From: Lycium barbarum
Lineage: Eukaryota > Streptophyta > Magnoliopsida > Solanales > Solanaceae
Assembly: GCF_019175385.1 (NCBI RefSeq)
Contig: NC_083343.1
Location: forward strand, 51,482,457-51,546,456
Length of the DNA: 64,000 nt
Reading direction: 5' to 3'
Shown here: positions 9,599 through 21,331 of the stretch, piece after piece
Numbering within the stretch: position 1 is the first letter of the stretch
Layout of the letters: every line of letters starts with the position of its first letter
Program-made: the position numbers and the translations under genes
The notes under the pieces: generated by a model
The model's input: only the letters and a program-made list of their open reading frames with translations
The model's database searches: none
What the model was told of the DNA's origin: nothing

Positions 9599-12500
9599 TG
9601 TCACACCCTAATTCCGCTAGGGTGTGATGGGCACCCGACCCTTAGTTAGGGTCGAGCGAACCCTCAGAGTCTTGCTGCACATAAAAGTCACGTCAAACTT
9701 TTTAAATCAAACAAGATAAAGTACGTAGTAAAATTTTGTTTTCTTTTTTTCAGAGATATTCTTTCTCGTAGCTTCCGAGCAGAACAAATCTACAGTCATA
9801 CAAAATTCAATACATAACACAGACTGGCATATCGGCTGACGGAGCCGCTGACAGACTGACAAACAATACCCACGACGCTGTCTGCAAAGTCTCTAACATA
9901 AGTCCAGAAGCATAACATACAAACTCTAACTCGGCGGCACTCCGGAAACAAAAGGAGCTTGCCATCTGCACTGGAATATCTTCTATATTGTCTTCAACTC
10001 AGCTGGGAGTACCTGCGTGGCATGAAACGCAGCCCCCGAAGAAAGGGGGTCAGTACGGAATATGTACTGAGTATGTAAAGCGGAAATGTAACAAATATAA
10101 TCATAAACTGAACCATAAGTATAGAGATATAACGGACAGAATCAAACCCGAATCCGAATCAGAAAAATAAAATATAAATATATATAGTGAGTACAGGGTA
10201 TGACAGGCAGAGTCGTAATCTGAATCAGAGATATAGAGTATGACAGACCGAATTAATATCCGAATCAGACTTTCAGAAATGCAACAGACAGAGTCATGCA
10301 TGCAGAGTCATAAGCATATACAGAAAGTAAGGGTATTAACCAAAGTACCAAAATACTTATTCTACAATTACAGATCGCATGTCCTAAGAGGTACCGAAGA
10401 TACATAATGGAGTACGAAACGTACAGAGGTGATGTCACACGCCAGACGAGGTACAGAACGTACAGAAAAATCAGACGATGTCATATATCGGACGGAATGC
10501 AAAACGTGCAGAATGCTCAGATGATGTCATGTATCGGACGAAATACAGAACGTACAGAATGCTCAGACGATGTCATATATCAGACGGAATGCAGAACGTA
10601 CAGAATGCTCAGATGATGTCATGTATCAGACGGAATACAGAGCGTACAGAATACCAGAATGCTTATTTTCTGGACAAAATTATACATATCAAAAACATGT
10701 AATTTTTTTCACAGATGAGCAATCCCGGCCTTGTGATAAGGGACGCGGTAACAGAATCATCATATGTCAAAATCATATGTCAAAGTATACATATGCAGAT
10801 AGGAGATAACAAATCCCGGCCCTGTGATAAGGGACGCGGTAACAGAATCATCATATGTCAAAATCATATGTCAAAGTATACATATGCAGATAGCAGATAA
10901 CAGATCCCGGCCCTGTGATAAGGGACGCGGTAACAGAGCCCGGCCCTCTGGGAAGAGACGCGGTGAACAGAATCATATGCCATCCTGGCCGCCATCCCCA
11001 TATCATCATATACAGATAACAGAACCCGGCTCTCCCACCGAGGGGCGCGGTGAACAATGCAGAGGAAACGCACGGTAACAGAACCCGGCCCGAGACGCAG
11101 TGAAAGAGGTATTAAGTCATGCATGAAGCAGAAGAAGGGCACGATAACAGAACCTGGCCTGGGACGCAGTGAAAGAGACATTAAGTCATGCATGAAGCAG
11201 AAGAAGGGCACGATAACAGAACCTGGCCCGGGACGCAGTGAAAGAGACATTAAGTCATGCACGAGCAGAGTCATGAGAAACCATATGCACATAAATACAG
11301 ACTCAATGAATAGGCACACTTGCCGACATTCGAAGACTCAGAAACGAGTTTCGGGCTCTTCCTAGTTAGTATCAGTAAGTTATGAGCATTTGGAATACAG
11401 AAACCTCTTCGGACTTTTAAGCGATCCGAGATCATACATAATGAACGTTAAGGCTTACAGAGAATACTCATATCAGAATACTCGGACCAGAAAACTCATA
11501 TCCAGATATTCATAGCCGAATACTTATATCGGAATACTTATATCGGAATACCCGTATCAGAACACTTATACCAGACACTCGTACCAGTATACCTAACTCA
11601 GAATACTTATATCAGAATATTCATATCGAATTATTTATATATGTATATATCGGGTACTTATATCAAAATACTTATATCTGAAAATTTACAACAGAATGCT
11701 TATATCAAAATATTCAAATCGGATCGTTCGTATCGGGATGTTTATATCAAAATAGTCGAGTCAGAATACTTATAACTGAGTTACTAAATACTTATAGCAA
11801 ACTCGGAGCAATAGCCAAGGTTTCTCTTAATTATCATACGGAAGTAGGGCAAATAAAACAATACAAATAGGTCTCGGGGTGGTGGGCCCACCTTGGGTCA
11901 AGTCGAGGTGACATACGTCAGACTATAATTGTTTGGTCTTAACAGGTCATCCACAAAAGTTTCAAAGCGATTCCCTCACATTTGCGCAATTTATAGATGT
12001 TTGAATAGTTTCCAACAAAATGTAGCAATTGTGATTCAATGCCATTGAATGAATAGTACCTAAAATCCAACTCGGATTTCTTCGAGTAGAGTAACCCCCG
12101 AGGCTTCAAATCCAAACCTAACATACCTAGGACATGCCAAAAGAAGGAGGGGTACAACTTTACATACCTTTCTTTCCTTGTACGCTCGCCAAATTCAATT
12201 CCCGTTTCGTCAAAAATCTGCAATTGGTCATCTTTGCCAAATGTTGACTATAGGGCTTTGGCATTCAATCTTGAATTAGTACTTGTCTACCGAAATTTCG
12301 GCAGCACCTCCCCTGTAAATACAACGCCCCGAGAATTTAACTCGGCTCAAAACAATCAACAACAACCCAACACAACATCAACAGTAACAACAACCACTAT
12401 AAAACACAACATAACACAACTAGTCCCCTTTTTTTTCCAACATAATGTAGTAACTTCCATTCCGACTTCCCATTTCCAAACCAAACTCAATGTTTTCATA

Positions 12501-13567
12501 TTCCTTACTAATCAAAATCATTGCAATACCATTTGGAAACATTTCATACCATTTCTACAAAATAGTCACAAAATATACAAAATGTACCAACTTTCCGCCA
12601 AAGCCATAATGCCTCCAAAACTTCTAATCTTTAACATTCATATTCATAGTATGTCTCCATCTTCCAATTTCATCAACAACTACCAAAGTCCACATTTAAA
12701 TTCTTATTTTCACAATTATACAAAAATCATATAAAAATCACATAAATTCCCCATAACGACATACAACTTATTTCAACCAAATTCCTTCAACGTTCACTTC
12801 CAATATAGATTTCACCATAGCCACAACTATATTACAACATAAAATTCAACTCATATTATCAATACAACTTTGCACCTACACGGCTCATGCACGCATACAT
12901 ACCTACCATGCAAACTTCCATATTTTCATGAATTCTATCCATTTCTACACACCATAACATAAACAAAACCTTCAGAACATATAAAAGGGAATGAAATCTT
13001 ACCTTTCTTCACAACTTCTTCACTTAACTAGGGTTAGAATTTTGTTCCAAAGAGTAGTTCTCTCCTTCCATCAATCATACCATGTTGAATAGGGCCTTCA
13101 AATTAGTGGAATACTAGAAGAAAATAATTTTTTTGGATCAAATTTGGAGGCTCCAATTTTTTCTCTCCATGGCCGAAATTGCAGTGGTCTTTCTTTCTCT
13201 TCAAGGTTCTTGAAAATTCTAAGGATAGAGATGAAATATATAGCCCTCTTTATCATATTTGGCACATGGAAAATTAATAAAAATCCATGGGCTTGGGCCA
13301 TTGCATGGCCGGCCACCCCTCTCTCTTTTGGGCCTCATTTTCTTATATTTGTTTTTGAGCCCAATTGGCTACAAATCTTGTTTTGTAATTCCCAAAACAA
13401 ATTTCCGAAATTCCAATTTTGTCCCTAGCCTTCCTCGGTATTTCCGCACCAATGTTATCATAGCCGGCACGTTCATACTAAGTAAGGTCTAAATATAGCC
13501 TCATTCATTACAAGTCAAGTTATCTCAAAAAAAAAAATTCGAATATGCAAAAATGCCGGATGTAACA
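9599..13567 (-). mobile_element. LTR A3 (3969 bp)
   Basis: It runs from TGTCACACCC to GGATGTAACA and is flanked by a primer-binding site (left) and a polypurine tract (right), like A2. It differs from A2 by scattered substitutions and small indels only, so the array is young relative to most of the window. It carries the same minisatellites (10457-10655, 10719-10935, 11081-11270, 11456-11770). Confidence 0.9.
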
Positions 13568-14508
13568 TCCTCCCCCCCTTTAGAACATTCGTCCTCGAAT
13601 GTTCAATTGACCTTAGGGGGTCTCATGACACTTCGGGGAGGTTCCTTTCTTTCCTTCAAAATTCTTTTCAATGTTACATTTGCCATCAACGTCATTCACC
13701 TCTCGTCGCACTTCTCGGTTCCTTACACCGTTATCATAATCCCACGTCATACCAAATAGATTCATAACTAGAGCCAGACACACAGAAGCATATCGGACAG
13801 ATTCATAATCAGGGTCAGATGTATTGGACTATGGCGGACAGATTCGTAGTCAGAGTGAGACGTATGGAAGTATGTCAGACAGATCCGTGATCAGAATCAG
13901 GCGTACAGAGATGTATCACACAGAAATGTAATCAGGGTTCGTCTATTCTTTTACAACTTTTGTATCCTAACCTCCGCTTCGTCCCATGCATTCCGTTTAA
14001 TAAAACCTTTCGTCTATCGCAACATTAGTCGCTGGAACTCGGCTCTTGATCAATATGGTCACCAGAGGAGAATCATACACATACATATACGTTTACTACT
14101 ATCTTACCTGTAAACGTATCCAACCACTTTTCAAATTCGCCAAATTCCCGAGCGGTATTGCACCTTTCTGTTTTTTTTTTCTTTTTCTTTTTGCCCATTT
14201 AGTCCGCCTTGGTCTGCGCGACTCCTGCAAGGGTACTAGCTGCCCCACACATTCTCTTTTCCTTAAAGTTACTCCAAATTTCTATTTATATGTAATATTT
14301 ATGCCGTCGTATATAGGGCTCACATAAGGAATTTCAATTCCTATGACTTGGCTCTAACGCACGATCTAAGACAGAAAGAAGGTCAACAATCCCTAAATGC
14401 CCCGTAGCCTCCTGTTTATGAATGTGGCGCGCTACACACCAAAAGCAGGACTCTACCGGACACGACTTTGCAGACAACCCCTAGGACAAACCTGCTCTGA
14501 TACCACTT
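13568..14508 (-). mobile_element. Element A internal region 3 (short form, 941 bp)
   Basis: It shares the 548-bp deletion of internal region 2, so these two descend from one deleted ancestor. The minisatellite is at 13755-13936, the leader hairpin at 14411-14449 (loop palindrome 14427-14432, one extra stem mismatch) and an intact primer-binding site at 14494-14505. No coding capacity is visible. Confidence 0.85.
14411..14449 (-). other. Leader hairpin with GCGCGC loop, A internal 3
   Basis: The loop is identical to that of the other two A copies. The outer stem carries an additional T to A change at 14442. Confidence 0.55.
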
Positions 14509-17500
14509 TGTCACACCCTAATTCCGCTAGGGTGTGATGGGCACCCGACCCTTCGTTAGGGTCGAGCGAACCCTCAGAGTCTTGCTGCACATAAAAGTCA
14601 CGTCAAACTTTTTAAATCAAACAAGATAAAGTACGTAGTAATTTTTTTTTTTTCAGAGATATTCTTTCTCGTAGCTTCCGAGCAGAACAAATCTACAGTC
14701 ATACAAAATTCAATACATAACACAGACTGGCATATCGACTGAAGGAGCCGCTGACAGACTGACAAACAATACCCACGACGTTGTCTGCAAAGTCTCTAAC
14801 ATAAGTCCAGAAGCATAACATACAAACTCTAACTCGGCGGCACTCCGGAAACAAAAGGAGCTTGCCATCTGCACTGGAATATCTTCTATATTGTCTTCAA
14901 CTCAGCTGGGAGTACCTGCGCGGCATGAAACGCAGCCCCCGAAGAAAGGGGGTCAGTACGGAATATGTACTGAGTATGTAAAGCGAAAATGTAACAAATA
15001 TAATCATAAACTGAACCATAAGTATAGAGATATAGCGGACAGAATCAAACCCGAATCTGAATCAGAAAAATAAAATATAAATATATATAGTGAGTACAGG
15101 GTATGACAGGCAGAGTCGTAATCTGAATCAGAGGTATAGAGTATGACAGACCGAATTCATATCCGAATGAGACTTTCAGAAATGCAACAGACAGAGTCAT
15201 GCATGCAGAGTCATAAGCATATACAAAAAGTAAGGGTATTAACCAAAGTACCAAAATACTTATTCTACAATTACAGATCACATGCCCGAAGAGGTGCCGA
15301 AGATACAGAATACAGAACGGAGTACGGAACGTAAAGAGGTGATGTCACACGCCAGACGAGGTACAGAACGTACAGAATAATCAGACGATGTCATATATCG
15401 GACGGAATGCAAAACGTGCAGAATGCTCAGATGATGTCATGTATCGGACGAAATACAGAACGTACAGAATGCTCAGACGATGTCATATATCGGACGGAAT
15501 GCAGAACGTACAGAATGCTCAGATGATGTCATGTATCAGACGGAATACAGAGCGTACAGAATACCAGAATGCTTATTTTCCGGACAAAATTATACATATC
15601 AAAAACATGTAATTTTTTTCACAAATGAGCAATCCCAGCCATGTGATAAGGGACGCGGTAACAGAATCATCATATGTCAAAATCATATGTCAAAGTATAC
15701 ATATGCAGATAGCAGATAACAGATCCCGGCTCTGTGATAAGGGACGCGGTAATAGAATCATCATATGTCAAAATCATATGTCAAAGTATACATATACAGA
15801 TAGCAGATAACAGATCCCGGCCCTGTGATAAGGGACGCGGTAACAGAGCCCGGCCCTCTGGGAAGAGACGCGGTGAACAAAATCATATGCCATCCTGGCC
15901 GCCATCCCCATATCAACATATACAGATAACAGAACCCGGTTCTCCCACCGAGGGGCGCGGTGAACAATGCAGAGGAAACGCACGGTAACAGAACCTGGCC
16001 CGAGACGCAGTGAAAGAGGCATTAAGTCATGCATGAAGCAGAAGAAGGGCACGATAACAGAACCTGGCCCGGGACGCAGTGAAAGAGACATTAAGTCATG
16101 CATGAAGCAGAAGAAGGGCACGATAACAGAACCTGGCCCGGGACGCAGTGAAAGAGACATTAAGTCATGCACGAGCAGAGTCATGAGAAACCATATGCAC
16201 ATAAATCCAGACTCAATGAATAGGCACACTTGCCGACATTCGAAGACTCAGAAACGAGTTTCGGGCTCTTCCTAGTTAGTATCAGGAAGTTATGAGCATT
16301 TGGAATACAGAAACCTCTTTGGACTTTTAAGCGATCCGAGATCGTACATAATGAACGTTAAGGCTTACAGAGAATACTCATATCAGAATACTCGGACAAG
16401 AAAACTCATATCCAGATATTCATAGCCGAATACTTATATCGGAATACTTATATCGGAATACCCGTATCAGAACACTTATACCAGACACTCGTACCAGTAT
16501 ACCTAACTCAGAATACTTATATCAGAATATTCATATCGAATTATTTATATATATATATCGGGTACTTATATCAAAATACTTATATCTGAATATTTACATC
16601 AGAATGCTTATATCAAAATAGTCGAGTCAGAATACTTATAACTGAGTTACTAAATACTTATAGCAAACTCGGAGCAATAGCCAAGGTTTCTCTTAATTAT
16701 CATACGGAAGTAGGGCAAATAAAACAATACAAATAGGTCTCGGGGTGGTGGGCCCACCTTGGGTCAAGTCGAGGTGACATACGTCAGACTATAATTGTTT
16801 GGTCTTAACAGGTCATCCACAAAAGATTCAAAGCGATTCTCTCACATTTGCGCAATTTATAGATGTTTGAATAGTTTCCAACAAAATGTAGCAATTGTGA
16901 TTCAATGCCATTGAATGAATAGTACCTAAAATCCAACTCGGATTTCTTCGAGTAGAGTAACCCCCGAGGCTTCAAATCCAAACCTAACATACCTAGGACA
17001 TGCCAAAAGTAGGTGGGGTACAGCTGTACATACCTTTCTTGCCTTGTACGCTCGCCAAATTCAATTCCCGTTTCGTCAAAAATCTGGAATTGGTCATCTT
17101 TGCCAAATGTTGACTATAGGGCTTTGGCATTCAATCTTGAATTAGTACTTGTCTACCGAAATTTCGGCAGCACCTCCCCTATAAATACAACGCCCCGAGA
17201 ATTTAACTCGGCTCAAAACAATCAACAACAACCCAACACAAGATCAACAGTAACAACAACCACTATAAAACACAACATAACACAAGTAGTCCCCTTTTTT
17301 TTTCCAACATAATGTAGTAACTTCCATTCCGACTTCCTATTTCCAAACCAAACTCAATGTTTTCATATTCCTTACTAATCAAAATCATTGCAATACCATT
17401 TGGAAACATTTCATACCATTTCTACAAAATAGTCACAAAATATACAAAATGTACAAACTTTCCGCCAAAGCCATAATGCCTCCAAAACTTCTAATCTTTA

Positions 17501-18432
17501 ACATTCATCTTCATAGTATGTCTCCATCTTCCAATTTCATCAACAACTACCAAAGTCCACATTTAAATTCTTATTTTCACAATTATACAAAAATCATATA
17601 AAAATCACATAAATTCCCCATAACGACATACAACTTATTTCAACCAAATTCCTTCAACTTTCACTTCCAATATAGATTTCACCATAGCCACAACTATATT
17701 ACAACATAAAATTCAACTCATATTATCAATACAACTTTGCACCTACACGGCTCATGCACGCATACATACCTACCATGCAAACTTCCATATTTTCATGAAT
17801 TCTATCCATTTCTACACACCATAACATAAACAAAACCTTCAGAACATATAAAAGGGAATGAAATCTTACCTTTCTTCACAACTTCTTCACTTAACTAGGG
17901 TTAGAATTTTGTTCCAAAGAGTAGTTCTCTCCTTCCATCAATCATACCATGTTGAAGAGGGCCTTCAAATTAGTGGAATACTAGAAGAAAATAATTTTTT
18001 TGGATCAAATTTGGAGGCTCCAATTTTTTCTCTCCATGGCCGAAATTGGAGTGGTCTTTCTTTCTCTTCAAGGTTCTTGAAAATTCTAAGGATAGAGATG
18101 AAATATATAGCCCTCTTTATCATATTTGGCACATGGAAAATTAATTAAAATCCATGGGCTTGGGCCATTGCATGGCCGGCCACCCCTCTCTCTTTTGGGC
18201 CTCATTTTCTTATATTTTTTTTTGAGCCCAATTGGCTACAAATCTTGTTTTGTAATTCCCAAAACAAATTTCCGAAATTCCAATTTTGTCCCTAGCCTTC
18301 CTCGGTATTTCTGCACCAATGTTATCATAGCCGGCACGTTCATACTAAGTAAGGTCTAAATATAGCCTCATTCATTACAAGTCAAGTTATCTCAAAAAAA
18401 AATTCGAATATGCAAAAATGCCGGATGTAACA
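14509..18432 (-). mobile_element. LTR A4 (3924 bp), 5' outer LTR of the array
   Basis: It runs from TGTCACACCC to GGATGTAACA. To its right there is no polypurine tract but LTR C sequence, so this is the outer 5' LTR in minus sense. It is shorter than A2 and A3, mainly through a 42-bp deletion near 16620 between short direct repeats. Minisatellites are at 15367-15565, 15629-15845, 15991-16180 and 16366-16640. Confidence 0.9.
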
Positions 18433-19222
18433 ACACTAACATTCATGATTCAATTCTATTACCATTCACTCATGGCACTATTCACTCATTTATGACCCAT
18501 TTGTTATGCTTTTCTACAACTCGGGTATCTTAACCTTCCAATACATTAAACAACATGATAAAGTCATGAAACTTACCTTAGATGATGGTTGAACAAGTCT
18601 TGGGTGGAATTGCTCATCTACCACCAAACCCTACTTCACTCTTTTTTTTTGGAACTTCTTGGTTTGGATGAACTTCACTTGAGTTTCACACACTTTGTTT
18701 CATGGATTTAATGTTGTTGATCTTGATCTCCCTTTGATTCTGTTAAATTCTTGTGGATAAAGTGTTTTGGAGTACTCTAGAGAGTTCTTGAACCGTGTAG
18801 GTGAGAAATGAAATAAAATGAGCTTAGGGTCCCTTTTTAATAACTCAAATTGTGGTTTTTAATGAACAGAAGTCAGGGTGTACAGTGGCCGTAAACCCAG
18901 TTTACGGGCCGTATACTGGTTTACGGTCCGTCCTCCACGACCGTATTTAAGCATATCAGAAACAGAAAGGTTTGCTGTAGGTCATGGTGGTTTACGGTCA
19001 CAGTTTACGGACCGTATTTCAATTTACGGTCCGTATTCTATGTCGTATTTTACCATTTAACATTTGGCAGAATGTTGAAATTTTTGGAATGCTGAACGAC
19101 GATGGCACTTTACGGTCCGTAAATCACTTTACGGGCCGTATTCCATTTTACGACCACTGGGCTGGAATGATATTCTGCAACTTTTCACTGTACGCTCACG
19201 GGGAAATTTCCGAGGTGTAACA
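18433..19222 (-). mobile_element. LTR C fragment interrupted by the A array
   Basis: It is colinear with 51790-52641, beginning at an internal ACATTCATGA-containing site and ending in CCGAGGTGTAACA at 19222. The A array is inserted at its left edge. The missing left part would lie outside the window. Confidence 0.8.
18889..19160. repeat. Cluster of TACGG(T/G)CCGTA palindromes in LTR C
   Basis: About a dozen near-copies of TTTACGGTCCGTAAA or TTTACGGGCCGTA are spaced irregularly within about 270 bp, starting some 60 bp inside the sense start of the LTR. The same cluster occurs at 52231-52500, and a related one (ACATACGGTCCGTACA) occurs in LTR F at 27222-27371. Confidence 0.8.
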
Positions 19223-20824
19223 GTAGTGAGCAACCATATGCAAGTTAAATCATATCTGAGACTCGATAGAATAATCAAAACGAGCTATCACTCGAAAATC
19301 AAGACAATAGTCATATCAAGTACCTTTCAAATGTCACTATGGATTATATCAAAATAGAACTTCTAGAATCATATACACGTATCAAAACATAATGAAATAG
19401 CTTCTGGAAATCAAGAACATTGGCCATCCTAGTGGCGCTAAGAATAGGAACTTCTTTGGAATCATATACACGTCGTCTTTTTGTTTCATAAAGATCATGC
19501 GAAAAAGAAAGAAGGGTTAACTTTACATACCTGTTATAGGTTAACCGTTATCAAGTCCGCTTCGTCGCCCCCTTTAGCCTATTTGATATGACAGTAACGC
19601 TATAGTTAGTAAACTATACTTTTTAGCTTATACATCTGCAACCAATTACCTATAGCAATCATTCTTCAATTCATACTTTCTTGATTAGGATTTTTATTAG
19701 TTAAGAACTTAACGGAAATCGGACAACATTTCCCCTATATAACTCGCCTAACCCGAACTTCCAATTAACCTCCTGTTACCACAGCAATACCAACAGCGAC
19801 AGTAATAGAAATATTCATATTAAATCCTTACATAAACAACTCAAACAACCCAATAACCTTTCTTAATCCTTTTCCAATCCAAATCACTAACATTTAAGAT
19901 TATACACCAATCATACCAACATACGCTTTATATACGATACGTTATACACTTCTTTATTCCAAATTTAGAAGCCACATCAACGGAAACACAACAACCACAC
20001 GAACAACAACATATGAACATAACCACACTTTTATTCTTTCAACTCAACAATTCCATTTAACAACTACAATTCCTAATATCAACGAATTCATGCAATTTCT
20101 TACTTCCAATTTCATCTAATCCAATTTTAATCCTTCCATTACAACACCATTAATCCAATTATACCATAAAATGAGAAAATCTTACCTAAATTTTATCGGA
20201 GCAAATTCTATACTCACTTGCACCAATTGCACCCTTTCTTCTTCCTCAATTCAATACCCAATGTTGCTATCACCTCCTTGGACTTGAAAATTACCTTAGA
20301 ATCTAATCTAAGCAAGAAAAATATTTTTTTTAAACCACTGCTGGCCGTGTGCCAACAGCCATGGCTACTCATGTTTTCTCCTTTTTTTTTTTAAAATTGC
20401 AATGAAGATGACAATGTGCTAAATGCCTAATTCTAGTCATCAACTTGCTACTTATATGTGTCCTAATAATCCTACACGTGTCCATCATAGTGACTCATCC
20501 TTTGATTATATTTTATTTGTTTTATTTTATTTTATTATTATTAGTATAATTGTTTTTATTAATTACGGGTGGGGCCCACTCCAAACATAATTAACTTAAT
20601 TAATCTTAATTAATCACTAATCCCTACTTAATAATCTAATTATGGCTAATTAGTTTCCTAATCTCCAATAATATTTCTACACTAATTATAGTTAATTAGT
20701 AAACCGAGCAATAATAAAATCGGGAATTAAAAGCCCTAGTCTCATATCCCAAAATAATCTTGTCCTTAAACTTATGTCGATTAGCTTATGAATAATTCTA
20801 CGTACAAAAAGACTGGATATAACA
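19223..20824 (-). mobile_element. LTR D fragment
   Basis: It begins directly after LTR C with sequence like that near 28727 in LTR G (GTAGTGAG, then an ACTCGATAGAATAATC-like block). It ends in CTGGATATAACA at 20824, the usual right end of these LTRs. The interior is A/T rich with ACATTTCCCCTATATAAC near 19727. The left part is lost to the LTR C insertion. Confidence 0.7.
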
Positions 20825-21135
20825 CCGTCCTTATGATGTTATGCATGCCAAGTAGAGGCTCGTAGACAGATATACATAGTTAGATGTTTTATAACCTCTT
20901 CGGTTCACATTTTGGTGAGTCATTTTTGGTAGCCATGTCGGCTTGTATATAAGGGCATAGTTTGATGGTAAACATACATGTGCACCTATCTCTTGGACTT
21001 ATGCCCTTTTCAGATTATGGCATTCACGAGTTAGCTTTGTGGTCCACTTAGATATAGATTATGGAATGTATGTCATCTGGTGCTCGGTATGTTACCTCCG
21101 GGCACCCGTCATGGCACTGGGGTTGGGTCGTGGTA
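20825..21135 (+). mobile_element. 5' LTR end of chromovirus B
   Basis: It is colinear with the last 300 bp of LTR E2 (53005-53309). It ends in a decayed terminus (GGGTCGTGGTA where TCGTGACA is expected), followed by a primer-binding site. LTR D is inserted at its left edge. Confidence 0.75.
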
Positions 21136-21139
21136 AAAG

Positions 21140-21151
21140 TGGTATTAGAGT
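21140..21151 (+). promoter_or_regulatory. Primer-binding site of element B (decayed)
   Basis: TGGTATTAGAGT matches the initiator tRNA-Met site TGGTATCAGAGC at ten of twelve positions, four bases after the LTR end. Confidence 0.8.
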
Positions 21152-21193
21152 AGTTCATCCTAGGGTTTGTCTTCGAGTCGTGTCCAGTAGAGT

Positions 21194-21233
21194 CTTGTTT
21201 ATGGGTGTGAAGCGTGCCACACTTATAAATAGA
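21194..21233 (+). other. Leader hairpin of element B, loop GCGTGC
   Basis: The order is CTTGTTTAT, GGG, TGTG, AA-GCGTGC (21212-21217), CACA, CTT, ATAAATAG, 42 nt after the primer-binding site. The loop hexamer is not self-complementary, but it is the exact complement of the loop in element F (GCACGC). Confidence 0.55.
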
Positions 21234-21331
21234 AGGTTGTAAGGCATTTAGGAATGATTGACCTTTCTTTCTCATCTTAGATCATGCGATAGACCTATGT
21301 TATAAGGATTCTCCTTTTCTGACCATATGTT

